DNA of 48,175 bases. It comes from a virus. Within the stretch, counting starts at the first letter, position 1; each line of letters starts with the position of its first letter. Positions 8,070 through 15,823 of the stretch are shown one piece after another. Where the stretch lies: positions 1 through 48,175 of IMG/VR virus record IMGVR_UViG_3300047483_000164, one strand, 5' to 3'. The notes under the pieces are model-generated. The model had not been told where the DNA came from, ran no database searches, and worked only from the letters and a program-made list of their open reading frames with translations. The position numbers and the translations under genes were made by a program.

Positions 8070-8572
8070 ACATTTTAACAGTCGACAATCGGTCATACGA
8101 CTTAGATCGTCTACCCGAAGAGATTGATGAAGACTTGCGTTATGGAGTATTGGATTATTCAAATCCAAACGAAGTAGATTATATTTTTGTACCATTGGTA
8201 TTCTTAGAAAGTTTCTCTTGCCCAGCCGCAGTACTACGTATTGGTAAGACAGAAGTAAAAGTACCATTGGATTGGTCATTGGTTATTGGCGAACCAGATC
8301 ATGGCGAGCCAGAAGTTGTTAATGTAATGAGTATTAACGATCGTGGCTTCTCTACGTTTGTGTTTAATCCTATCAATGGATACAAACCAGAATGGCAACG
8401 AGTTGAAGTAGTTAACATTTACCAAGAAGTAAAGTGGTATGTGCCCAAGTTAAAGTTTGGTCACTTGTTAGCAGTGCCACTTGAAAAAGGCAACGAACCC
8501 ATGTGTGCGTTCTTTGTCAAAGAAACAAACAAAATTCCAGAAGTGCTTGACTTAAACAAAATTTGGTTTTAA
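8066..8572 (+). CDS. Conserved T4-like hypothetical protein, 168 aa
   Basis: Translationally coupled to uvsW (ATGA overlap). The protein is beta-rich and the C-terminal half has FGHLLAVPLEKGNEPMCAFF, a pattern I associate with a conserved protein of marine T4-like phages. The start at 8066 is favoured over upstream in-frame codons because of the overlap. Function unknown. Confidence 0.75.
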   Translation: MNILTVDNRSYDLDRLPEEIDEDLRYGVLDYSNPNEVDYIFVPLVFLESFSCPAAVLRIGKTEVKVPLDWSLVIGEPDHGEPEVVNVMSINDRGFSTFVFNPINGYKPEWQRVEVVNIYQEVKWYVPKLKFGHLLAVPLEKGNEPMCAFFVKETNKIPEVLDLNKIWF

Positions 8573-8581
8573 AATACTAGC

Positions 8582-9073
8582 ATGGCTACTAAAAAGAAAG
8601 CTCCTGCAACAGCAAAATATCAACTGCCCATTGACCAAGTTATGGCAGCAGTTGATCTGCGCCGCGGCGACTATTACAGCAAGCTGGAACCAGACGAGTT
8701 GAAGTCGCTTAGTACATACATGGCACAACGTTGGGGCAGTCAAGTTCAAGGCACACAGGACTTGCAAGAGTATTACCTGACAACAGTCAATGATCTAAGC
8801 AATCTAGATTACATTGCAGTAGGCAGCAGTCACGATGAGATGCGTTGGCGTACTCTTGCACTATGTGGCATTGGCCATAAGATGCGCCACGAGTTCATCC
8901 CACCCAAAGGTGCCAAGAAGGACAAGCTGACAGCTTGGTTGATCGAACAGTTCCCTTCAATGGACGATGATGAGATTGAGTTGTTCCGTACTCTAAACGG
9001 CAATGATGTGTTAGAGGATATAGCAGTTGCCAAAAACATGGGTAATAAAGATCTTAAGGATTTGTTTAAATAA
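8582..9073 (+). CDS. Hypothetical protein, possible clamp-loader small subunit
   Basis: 163 residues with a lysine/alanine-rich start (MATKKKAPATAKYQ). The helical segments around LSTYMAQRWGSQ and the motif EFIPPKGAKKDKLTAWL followed by DDDEIELF resemble, by eye only, the layout of gp62 (a basic KR..KW stretch followed by an acidic helix). I do not see a neighbouring gp44, so this is a weak hypothesis. The last base overlaps the next ATG (TAATG). A profile search against gp62 would decide. Confidence 0.65.
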   Translation: MATKKKAPATAKYQLPIDQVMAAVDLRRGDYYSKLEPDELKSLSTYMAQRWGSQVQGTQDLQEYYLTTVNDLSNLDYIAVGSSHDEMRWRTLALCGIGHKMRHEFIPPKGAKKDKLTAWLIEQFPSMDDDEIELFRTLNGNDVLEDIAVAKNMGNKDLKDLFK

Positions 9074-9765
9074 TGGTACAGGATTACCAATGTCGCTTCT
9101 GCGGAAAGGCATTTACACGTGAGCGCACCTTAAGTAGCCACATGTGTGAACGCAAACGCAGATGGATGAACAAGGATGAACCTGAAAGTCGTATTGCTTT
9201 TAGCGTATGGTTGGACTTTATGAAATATGTAAGCCCCAATACAAAGAAAGAAAAGACAATTGACGATTTCATAAGGAGCGCAGACTATATTGGATTTGTA
9301 AAATTTGCTAACTACTTGATTGAGTTGCGTCCTTTAGAAAGCGAAAAGTTTACAAACTGGCTTTTTAAAATGAGCGTTCGATTAAGTGATTGGACAAAGC
9401 CAGGAACTTACCAACTATATGTACAAGAAGCTGCCAAGAAGGAAACTTCAGAACGTGCATTAGAACGCACTATCCTAGCAATGGTCGACTGGGGAGAGCG
9501 TACAAACAATAGATGGCAAGATTTTTTTAACAAAGTTGCACCAGCAACAGCAATGAATATGATAACAATGGGACGTATTAGTCCTTGGATCATATACTCA
9601 GCTGAAGCCGCACAACAGTTGTTGGATAAAATGGAACCGGGACAAATTGATACAATTACCAAGCATGTGGATACTAAATGGTGGATAAACAAAATAAAAC
9701 AAAACGAAAATCAGGCATTGTGGATCAACACGCTGATGACGCAGGCGCTCGCTACGCAAAGCTAG
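9073..9765 (+). CDS. C2H2 zinc-finger protein, 230 aa
   Basis: The N-terminus holds one zinc finger, CRFCGKAFTRERTLSSHMC (Cys7, Cys10 and a His/Cys pair), followed by an Arg/Lys patch suited to nucleic-acid binding. The remaining 190 residues are mostly helical with many Trp and no recognised domain. Overlaps its upstream neighbour by one base and ends in TAG, one of only four amber stops among the genes here. The next gene overlaps its 3' end by 88 bases in another frame. Confidence 0.8.
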   Translation: MVQDYQCRFCGKAFTRERTLSSHMCERKRRWMNKDEPESRIAFSVWLDFMKYVSPNTKKEKTIDDFIRSADYIGFVKFANYLIELRPLESEKFTNWLFKMSVRLSDWTKPGTYQLYVQEAAKKETSERALERTILAMVDWGERTNNRWQDFFNKVAPATAMNMITMGRISPWIIYSAEAAQQLLDKMEPGQIDTITKHVDTKWWINKIKQNENQALWINTLMTQALATQS

Positions 9766-9884
9766 AAGCGCGACTTGAAATTGTATTGTCTAGACTAGAA
9801 GAAATGACACACGAAGTACTTGCTATTAAACAACAGCAAGAAGATCTACTAAACATTGTTAAAACAAATCTTAAAAAGAAATAA
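9678..9884 (+). CDS. Small coiled-coil protein
   Basis: 68 residues, very basic at both ends (KQNKTKRKSG, NLKKK) with a heptad-rich centre (LEARLEIVLSRLEEMTHEVLAI). The start at 9678 lies inside the preceding gene; a GTG at 9720 would shorten the overlap. It overlaps the mini-DnaE start by one base, so it is likely real and coupled to it. Confidence 0.6.
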   Translation: MVDKQNKTKRKSGIVDQHADDAGARYAKLEARLEIVLSRLEEMTHEVLAIKQQQEDLLNIVKTNLKKK

Positions 9885-10462
9885 TGAACTTACCTGACGT
9901 AGACATTGACTTTGCAGATCGAGAACAAGTACTAAAACTACTAGACCACGTTCCGGCAATGATTCGGTTGCCAAACGGCAATAGACAAAAGCACAAAACT
10001 GGTGTGTATTTTCACCCTGTACCTACAAATCCTTTTACAGGATGGTGCGACCTTGATTATCAACAAGCAGAAGAACTGGGATTTTTTAAAGTAGACTTAC
10101 TGAATGTAAGTTTGTACCAAGGCGTTAAAAGCAAAGAGCATTTAGATCAACTAGCCAACCAGGAGCCATTATGGGATCTACTACAGCAAGAAGACTTTGT
10201 AAATCTGTTATTTCATTTGAACGGGCATGGGGATGTTCTGAAGAAGACTTGCCCTACTTCCGTGGAACAATTAGCTGCCGTCCTTGCCATGATACGCCCG
10301 GCCAAACGTTATCTGATTGGGAAATCATGGAATATGATTCTGAAGGAAGTTTGGACCAAGCCCGAGAACGGTGAGTACTACTTTAAGAAGGCACATGCAA
10401 TTGCTTATGCAGTTGCCATTGTTGCTCAAATGAATTTAATTTGCGAGCAACTTGGGTCATAA
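9884..10462 (+). CDS. Miniature DNA polymerase III alpha (DnaE)-like protein
   Basis: 192 residues that look like a condensed bacterial DnaE catalytic core. LPDVDIDFADREQVL at 3-17 matches the PDFDVDF motif, with D7 and D9 aligned to the first two catalytic Asp. KHKTGVYFHP at 36-45 matches the KHAGGVVIAP strand. GFFKVDLL at 66-73 places D71 at the third catalytic Asp. CPTSVEQLAAVLAMIRP at 123-139 matches the conserved fingers helix, and FKKAHAIAYA at 167-176 matches FNKSHSAAYA. The family is normally over 1000 residues, so the PHP, tau-binding and OB domains are absent. Polymerase activity is unproven; it could also be a decoy or a fork-binding protein. Confidence 0.75.
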   Translation: MNLPDVDIDFADREQVLKLLDHVPAMIRLPNGNRQKHKTGVYFHPVPTNPFTGWCDLDYQQAEELGFFKVDLLNVSLYQGVKSKEHLDQLANQEPLWDLLQQEDFVNLLFHLNGHGDVLKKTCPTSVEQLAAVLAMIRPAKRYLIGKSWNMILKEVWTKPENGEYYFKKAHAIAYAVAIVAQMNLICEQLGS

Positions 10463-10468
10463 CTGCTC

Positions 10469-10475
10469 ATAAATA
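10469..10475 (+). promoter_or_regulatory. T4-type late promoter ATAAATA
   Basis: ATAAATA followed by 5 nt (TTTGC) and the ATG at 10481. No Shine-Dalgarno is present, so a leaderless late mRNA is predicted. Confidence 0.6.
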
Positions 10476-10480
10476 TTTGC

Positions 10481-11338
10481 ATGAGCACTGAAATTAATCA
10501 AGCAACATACACTGCACAAAATGTCGAGCGCAAAGAAGGTGGCGTCATTGTTGAAACCAAAGAAAATTTAACTGAACTACGAAATCACGAGTTAAGTAAA
10601 CTTCCTGAAGTTAAAACTCTTTATACTGAGCTCGAAAAAACATACGGCAAATATCTGTTCGTACCATACGATATCCCAAAGATACAGATACACGATTTGC
10701 AAAAGTTTGTTGTTTTCTTTTTCCAGAATGGAAAGCATGCTGGTAAGCAAGTTGAAGATTTGAGTTCGGGTACATTTAATGCAACAAAATCTACTTACTT
10801 GTCAATTGACAGCAATGTAAATTCGTGGTCACCGGTTTGGACACGAAACATTGTAGAATCTATCTATACAGAGTTTCCTGAAATTTTTGAGCAAATACAC
10901 GACCTGATGCCTTGGGTTGGGCAAAAAAATTTTCGATGGAACATGTGGTCGAGCGCAAATAGAGTCCCAGCACATAGGGATCATACAAGCATGATAGATA
11001 TGCCATTGGCAATGCGTATAAAATTGTTTGACTCTAATATATCAGAAACGCTAAGTCTACTTACTGATCCTATTAAACAACACAGCAATGGATATGTGCC
11101 GTTACCAAAATTAGAGGACACAAATTCCTATGCATGGAACAATCTAAGAACAAAACATGCAAGTACTTGGAGACCAACAGCTAGAAAAATTTTGTTTATA
11201 TGGCGAGATAAACTCACAACAGCGCAACAAGTGAATCAATACGTTGACTTGCTTGATAGAAGTATTGCAAAATATCAAGGCACAGATAAACTTTGGATTG
11301 ATAGTAATCTAGCTACAGATTACATTAATCTAGATTAA
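10481..11338 (+). CDS. 2OG-Fe(II) oxygenase-like (beta-hydroxylase fold)
   Basis: 285 residues. The C-terminal half has the double-stranded beta-helix signature: FRWNMWSSANRVPAHRDHTS (His-x-Asp type iron ligands), AMRIKLFD, a second YAWNNLRTKHAS (distal His) and RKILFIWRD with an Arg for 2-oxoglutarate. The N-terminal 130 residues are an unassigned helical domain. The substrate is unknown; relatives hydroxylate Asp/Asn side chains. It starts from a late promoter and is followed by a terminator, so it is a single-gene late unit. Confidence 0.7.
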   Translation: MSTEINQATYTAQNVERKEGGVIVETKENLTELRNHELSKLPEVKTLYTELEKTYGKYLFVPYDIPKIQIHDLQKFVVFFFQNGKHAGKQVEDLSSGTFNATKSTYLSIDSNVNSWSPVWTRNIVESIYTEFPEIFEQIHDLMPWVGQKNFRWNMWSSANRVPAHRDHTSMIDMPLAMRIKLFDSNISETLSLLTDPIKQHSNGYVPLPKLEDTNSYAWNNLRTKHASTWRPTARKILFIWRDKLTTAQQVNQYVDLLDRSIAKYQGTDKLWIDSNLATDYINLD

Positions 11339-11709
11339 CGCATTTTACGCACCAAACTGATTTGACGTCGTTTGGTGCGTTTTGTTATCACGTTAGCAAG
11401 ACTGGTTTGGTGGCCATATAGCACTTCAAAATCCTTTGTGCTATAAGTTTTTAGGGCGTATGTAAATTGGCGCATTTGTTCTTTGAGAACAATGTTAATA
11501 GGGATCAAGCGGTTAGAACCCCACCACCATTCTTCCCCTTGTTCGATGAAAGCAACTTTATCAGCATCATCTTTTAGTAGGTTGTAGACGTACATTGTAA
11601 CAACCACGTTGTCACTGTTTTGTATAATACCAACTAACTCGTTTTCACCGTAACGAACCAAGCTCATAAACGGGAAACGCTCTAGAAATTCTTTAACTTT
11701 GTTGTCCAT
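11335..11709 (-). CDS. Conserved T4-like hypothetical protein, 124 aa
   Basis: Encoded opposite to its neighbours and overlapping the oxygenase stop by four bases. Residues EFLERFPFMSLVRYGENELVGIIQNSDN followed by YVYNLL and EEWWWGSNRLIPINI look like a small protein conserved in cyanophage-type T4 relatives. The C-terminus is very basic (KRTKRRQISLVRKMR), suggesting RNA or DNA binding. Function unknown. Confidence 0.8.
   Translation of the reverse strand: MDNKVKEFLERFPFMSLVRYGENELVGIIQNSDNVVVTMYVYNLLKDDADKVAFIEQGEEWWWGSNRLIPINIVLKEQMRQFTYALKTYSTKDFEVLYGHQTSLANVITKRTKRRQISLVRKMR
11347..11384 (+). terminator. Terminator inside the convergent gene
   Basis: ACGCACCAAAC (11347-11357) pairs perfectly with GTTTGGTGCGT (11370-11380), followed by TTTT. 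It ends the plus-strand oxygenase transcript while lying in the last codons of the minus-strand gene. Confidence 0.75.
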
Positions 11710-11748
11710 CAGCTTTACTTAGCATTTTAGAAATTGGTAGTCTAATCG

Positions 11749-11755
11749 CTAAATA
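11749..11755 (+). promoter_or_regulatory. T4-type late promoter CTAAATA
   Basis: CTAAATA, then 5 nt (AGAGC), then the ATG at 11761: the same geometry as at 10469. Confidence 0.65.
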
Positions 11756-11760
11756 AGAGC

Positions 11761-12558
11761 ATGGCCACATTAAACTCAAGTATTCCAACAGCATCATTAA
11801 ACTACTCTGGCGCCGGCACTGGCCCAAGTGCTACTCGTCACGCACCAAGCTATACCGACCAACGTATTGTATGGTTTAAAGGTGTTGATAACATCTTAGA
11901 TCTTACAATTACAGGTACAGATCGTCGCCCTGTTAGTTTACTACGCCGCGAGCTTACTGTTACAATGTGGGACAGAACCACTGGCACTACTATTTTCCGT
12001 CGCCGTGCTATGGCAACAGTAGAAGAAAATGGGCAAGCTCGTTTGACCGTTTTCGCACGTGACCTAATGACACTACCGGTTGGCATTTATTCTTTGGGTG
12101 CTACCTTTGTTGATGCCAATGGCTTAGAAACCGCCCTAACTTGGAATCGTGCCCAACAAGGTGCGTTTGATGTTGAAGTTAAGGATGCAGTTGTACCAAC
12201 AAGCCGTGTTACCCAAGAAGTTACAACTTGGACAGACGTTGGTGGATTGATAGTATCTAGTGCGTTTAACGGCCCACAGTTCTACAGAAAAGATACCAGT
12301 CTTTTCACAGTGGCATTGTACGGCAGCAACTGGACAGGCCGCGTTGTCGTTCAAGGCACACTAGACGAAGCAGTCACTGGATCTACACTATGGGGCAACC
12401 TAAAGCCACAAGACTATGAAACTCATAATTTAGACTTAAATGGTTACACCGGCATCGATCCTTACAACTTCTACGCTGGTGTTCGTTGGTTGCGTATTGT
12501 AAAGCAAGATAGTCTTTCGAACGCAGGCACCCTTGACAAAGTTCTGGTAAGAGTGTAA
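11761..12558 (+). CDS. Probable virion structural protein
   Basis: 265 residues, Thr/Gly/Ser-rich and beta-rich with no Cys or membrane segment. The start MATLNSSIPTASLNYSGAG resembles the flexible arms of capsid or tail surface proteins. It has its own late promoter. Two repeated-looking beta halves (about 35-145 and 160-265) may be immunoglobulin-like. Virion assignment rests on promoter class and composition. Confidence 0.65.
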   Translation: MATLNSSIPTASLNYSGAGTGPSATRHAPSYTDQRIVWFKGVDNILDLTITGTDRRPVSLLRRELTVTMWDRTTGTTIFRRRAMATVEENGQARLTVFARDLMTLPVGIYSLGATFVDANGLETALTWNRAQQGAFDVEVKDAVVPTSRVTQEVTTWTDVGGLIVSSAFNGPQFYRKDTSLFTVALYGSNWTGRVVVQGTLDEAVTGSTLWGNLKPQDYETHNLDLNGYTGIDPYNFYAGVRWLRIVKQDSLSNAGTLDKVLVRV

Positions 12559-12569
12559 ACTAGCTCTAT

Positions 12570-13538
12570 ATGAGCATAGTTGAATCTACATTACAAGCCC
12601 ACCTACCTGCGTTAAAGCGCAACACCAACGGCTGGTTAACTATGAACTGCCCAGTGTGTGTCCAAAATGGACAGGCACGACCAGACACCAAACATCGTGG
12701 TGGCATTAAGTTTGAAGAAGACCGTGTGGGCTACCATTGCTTTAACTGCGGCTACACTACAGGTTGGAGACCTGGCCAACGGCTCGGCATTAAGCTGATT
12801 AAGTTTATGCGGGCCATTGGCATTGACGAAGGTGAAATCCAACGCCTTAAGATCCAGCTGTGGGATCAAGTAGTCGACGACGATGAGAACACAGTACACG
12901 AACCTTTTAAAAAGCCAGACTGGCCCGAGATTGAATTCCCGTGGGAAATACAAGACATAACATTGGAAGCAGCCGAGTACTTAGACAGTAGAAAAGTACT
13001 TGAACTAACTGATTGGTTGTCTAGTCCCAGTAGCATACAAGGCATGAACAATCGTGCCATCCTACCTTTCTTTGATGAAGGTAAGTTAGTAGGCTACAAT
13101 GCACGTTGGATTGGCGAAGTACCCAAAGGCACTGCAAAGATTATTGCAAGCCGCCCAGCTAGCTTTGTGTTTAACCTAGACAAGCAAAGCCAAGCAAGAA
13201 AATATACGCTAGTAGTCGAAGGCGAATACGATGCGCTAAGTTTAGATGGTGTTGCTATTATGACTAACAGTATTAGTCCTGAACAAGCAAAGATCATTGA
13301 AGACATTGATAACGAGCCAGTTGTGTTACCAGATAGAGATCGGGCTGGCTTACAGTTGGCAATGCAAGCGGCCGAGCTAGGTTGGAGTGTATCGTTCCCA
13401 GACTGGCCAGACGGTATCAAGGATGCCAATGAAGCAGTACAACACTTTGGGCGAGTCGCTACGCTACAAAGTGTGATATCGGCGATTGAGACCAGCCCCT
13501 TGAAGATTAAATTAATAGCACGCCGCTGGTGTGCATAA
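12570..13538 (+). CDS. 61: DNA primase (gp61-like)
   Basis: 322 residues. N-terminal zinc ribbon: C27-x2-C30 and C57-x2-C60 (CPVC, CFNC). TOPRIM domain: VVEGEYDALS with catalytic Glu217 and LPDRDRAG with Asp255/Asp257. The order zinc ribbon then TOPRIM, and the helicase gene 15 bp downstream, match the T4 primosome pair gp61/gp41. It synthesises RNA primers for lagging-strand synthesis. Confidence 0.92.
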   Translation: MSIVESTLQAHLPALKRNTNGWLTMNCPVCVQNGQARPDTKHRGGIKFEEDRVGYHCFNCGYTTGWRPGQRLGIKLIKFMRAIGIDEGEIQRLKIQLWDQVVDDDENTVHEPFKKPDWPEIEFPWEIQDITLEAAEYLDSRKVLELTDWLSSPSSIQGMNNRAILPFFDEGKLVGYNARWIGEVPKGTAKIIASRPASFVFNLDKQSQARKYTLVVEGEYDALSLDGVAIMTNSISPEQAKIIEDIDNEPVVLPDRDRAGLQLAMQAAELGWSVSFPDWPDGIKDANEAVQHFGRVATLQSVISAIETSPLKIKLIARRWCA

Positions 13539-13553
13539 AGGAAAACGATAATA

Positions 13554-15080
13554 ATGGCAGATGATGTAAAAGAATACGGCTATGAGTTACAAAAACTATT
13601 TTTGGACTTCTTGGTCAGTAACAGGGATCTGGCAGCACGTTGCCAAAACGTGTTAGATCCCGATCACTTTGACCGCAGACTGCGAAGTGCGGCAGAATTT
13701 ATCAAGACTTATGTAAATGAACACGGAAACATTCCAGACGTTACACAAGTCAAGGCAACAACCAACACTGAACTTTCTCATTTAGAAACACAAGCAGTTG
13801 AACACAGCTCTTGGTTCTTGGCAGAGTTTGAAGGCTTTGCAAGACATAAAGCATTAGAGAAGGCTATCCTTCAAAGTGCTGATATGTTGGATAAGAGTCA
13901 GTATGGCGCAGTTGAAAAGCTAATCAAGGATGCAGTGCAGGTTGGCTTGCCAAAGACATTTGGTACAGACTACTTTGCTGATCCATCTGCTCGACTAAAC
14001 GCATTAAAGAATAATAACGGACAGTTGACAACAGGTTGGAAGGCACTTGACGATAAGTTGTATGGCGGCTTTAACCGCGGAGAACTAAACATCTTTGCTG
14101 GAGCATCAGGTGCAGGTAAGAGTTTGTTCTTGCAAAACTTAGCACTAAACTGGTCAATGGCAGGATTGAATACCGTTTACTTCTCTCTTGAACTAAGTGA
14201 GGGCTTGTGTGCTATGCGTATGGATGCTATGCTAACAGATACACCTACTCGAGAAGTGTTTAAGCGACTTGAGGATGTTGATCTTAAAGTTCGTATGAAT
14301 GGCAAGAAAGCCGGCGTACTGCAAATTGTACAGCTAACAAACGGCATTACTGCAAACGACATTTTATCTTGGGTGCGTGAATTCCAAACACAACGTAAGA
14401 TCAAAGTAGATGCTATCTTAGTTGACTACTTAGACTTGATGATGCCAGCAAGTCAAAAGATTAGCGTTAGCGACATGTTCGTTAAGGACAAGTTGGTAGC
14501 AGAAGAATTGCGTAACTTGGTTGTGTCTGAACAGTTGCTATTAGCAACAGCTAGTCAGTTGAACCGTAGTGCTGTTGAAAGCGTTGAGTTTGACCACTCA
14601 ATGATTGCTGGTGGTTTGTCTAAGATTCAAACTGCTGATAACGTATTTGGTATCTTCTCTACTCCTACAATGCGTGAACGTTGTATGGTACAGTTGCAGT
14701 TTATGAAGACACGTAGTTCTGGTGCAGTTGGACAAAAGATTGATCTAAGTTTCAATCCCGATACGTTGCGTATTAGTGACATGGATGGCGATCAAGGCAG
14801 TGGTACTACTAAGCCAGGTGATGTGTATGACAAGCTCAAGCGCAACACAATGGGAACACCAATTAACACAAGTGCTCCTACATCTACTAAATGGGAAAAG
14901 CCGCAGGCTAGGGAAGGATTTGAATTAGGAAAGCCCGCTGGACCATTGGATGTGCTGTCTGCACCTTGGGCTGACCAAGGAGACAACAGTGTCGCAGTCG
15001 CAAAAAAGCCCTTAACTGCACCAGTTGCTAGTAACTCTAACAGGGATGCACTAAGGGCTATTGTGAGTCGTGAAATTTAA
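13554..15080 (+). CDS. 41: Replicative DnaB-family helicase (gp41-like)
   Basis: 508 residues. Walker A AGASGAGKS at 182-190, Walker B ILVDYLDLM near 300, then TASQLNRSA as motif H4 and LSKIQTADNVFGI. The N-terminal 140 residues are the hexamer collar. The C-terminal 80 residues after FNPDTLRISDM are low-complexity Pro/Ser/Thr and may be a flexible partner-binding tail. It unwinds the parental duplex at the fork together with the adjacent primase. Confidence 0.94.
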   Translation: MADDVKEYGYELQKLFLDFLVSNRDLAARCQNVLDPDHFDRRLRSAAEFIKTYVNEHGNIPDVTQVKATTNTELSHLETQAVEHSSWFLAEFEGFARHKALEKAILQSADMLDKSQYGAVEKLIKDAVQVGLPKTFGTDYFADPSARLNALKNNNGQLTTGWKALDDKLYGGFNRGELNIFAGASGAGKSLFLQNLALNWSMAGLNTVYFSLELSEGLCAMRMDAMLTDTPTREVFKRLEDVDLKVRMNGKKAGVLQIVQLTNGITANDILSWVREFQTQRKIKVDAILVDYLDLMMPASQKISVSDMFVKDKLVAEELRNLVVSEQLLLATASQLNRSAVESVEFDHSMIAGGLSKIQTADNVFGIFSTPTMRERCMVQLQFMKTRSSGAVGQKIDLSFNPDTLRISDMDGDQGSGTTKPGDVYDKLKRNTMGTPINTSAPTSTKWEKPQAREGFELGKPAGPLDVLSAPWADQGDNSVAVAKKPLTAPVASNSNRDALRAIVSREI

Positions 15081-15527
15081 TTATTTCAAATCGCGATTGT
15101 TAACTGGAAGCTCTTCTGCTTCCGGTTCTTCAAAATCACTAGTACTCAATTTTGGACTGTATTCGTCGCCTTCGGTATTATCACCACCAGCAGCCGCATT
15201 GTAATCTTTAATGTCAGCACGTAAACGAGAAATCAATGAACTATCGCTTGCAACAATGTCTGCCATGCTAATGAAAGCAGCCGTAATAAGTTTTGATTCT
15301 GCAAAGGTTACAGGCTGTCCGCTAACCATTTTGTTTAAAACTTGCATAAAACGGCTTTGCATGTCGCTACTAACCAATGGGCGTAGTGCAATTTTTAAGC
15401 GGCTTAATTCGCTGTCAGTAATTTCATGGTTTGGTTCGTGCGTATCGGCACTTGTATCGTATTCGCTGAGCCTTTGTAGCTTATTAGCCAAATCTCTCAA
15501 ATCCTGTGCGCTTGGTGAAAGTTGCAT
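15081..15527 (-). CDS. Hypothetical acidic protein, 148 aa
   Basis: Minus-strand gene ending back-to-back with the helicase. The start is supported by GGAGA about 12 nt upstream and a minus-strand CTAAATA at 15550-15556. It begins MQLSPSAQDLRDLANKLQRL (amphipathic helix); the C-terminal 40 residues are disordered and acidic. No family recognised; late expression is likely. Confidence 0.8.
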   Translation of the reverse strand: MQLSPSAQDLRDLANKLQRLSEYDTSADTHEPNHEITDSELSRLKIALRPLVSSDMQSRFMQVLNKMVSGQPVTFAESKLITAAFISMADIVASDSSLISRLRADIKDYNAAAGGDNTEGDEYSPKLSTSDFEEPEAEELPVNNRDLK

Positions 15528-15549
15528 TTTCAGGGTCTCCTATTAACTT

Positions 15550-15563
15550 TATTTAGCTAAATA
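15550..15563. promoter_or_regulatory. Palindromic divergent late promoter
   Basis: TATTTAGCTAAATA is a perfect 14-bp palindrome made of two abutting late elements: CTAAATA on the minus strand (15550-15556) for the gene ending at 15081, and CTAAATA on the plus strand (15557-15563) for the gene starting at 15572. Confidence 0.75.
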
Positions 15564-15571
15564 TATTAATC

Positions 15572-15823
15572 ATGCGTAAACAAACTCGTAGCATCCTAGA
15601 AGAAATAACAGGTCTAGTACCACAGCAAGACAAGCATTTGCTTGTTGAGGGACTAGCAACGCAGGCCATTGCCCGTGTTATCAATCTAGTCGAAATTATA
15701 CAAACTAACTATCCACCGCACCAGGCCGAAGAGCTAGTACGAAGATTGCAACTAGCCATTAAAAATGGCGACCCTGCTAAGTTTGCTCGAGGTGTAAGAG
15801 CAATTAAGGAAAACGAGCAATGA
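15572..15823 (+). CDS. Small late protein, 83 aa
   Basis: Basic helical protein: MRKQTRSILEEITGLVPQQD at the start, NLVEIIQTNYPPHQAEELVRR in the middle and KFARGVRAIKENE at the end. The pattern resembles a small protein conserved in cyanophage-type T4 relatives at the head of a virion operon. It overlaps the next start by four bases (ATGA). Function unknown. Confidence 0.75.
   Translation: MRKQTRSILEEITGLVPQQDKHLLVEGLATQAIARVINLVEIIQTNYPPHQAEELVRRLQLAIKNGDPAKFARGVRAIKENEQ

Noticed and set aside
7752-8279. 175-codon minus-strand open frame over uvsW
   Set aside because: Antisense to strongly conserved helicase motifs; no promoter or start signal.
8582-9073. Firm assignment as clamp-loader subunit gp62
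   Set aside because: Only a loose pattern match by eye and no gp44 gene next to it; left as a hypothesis.
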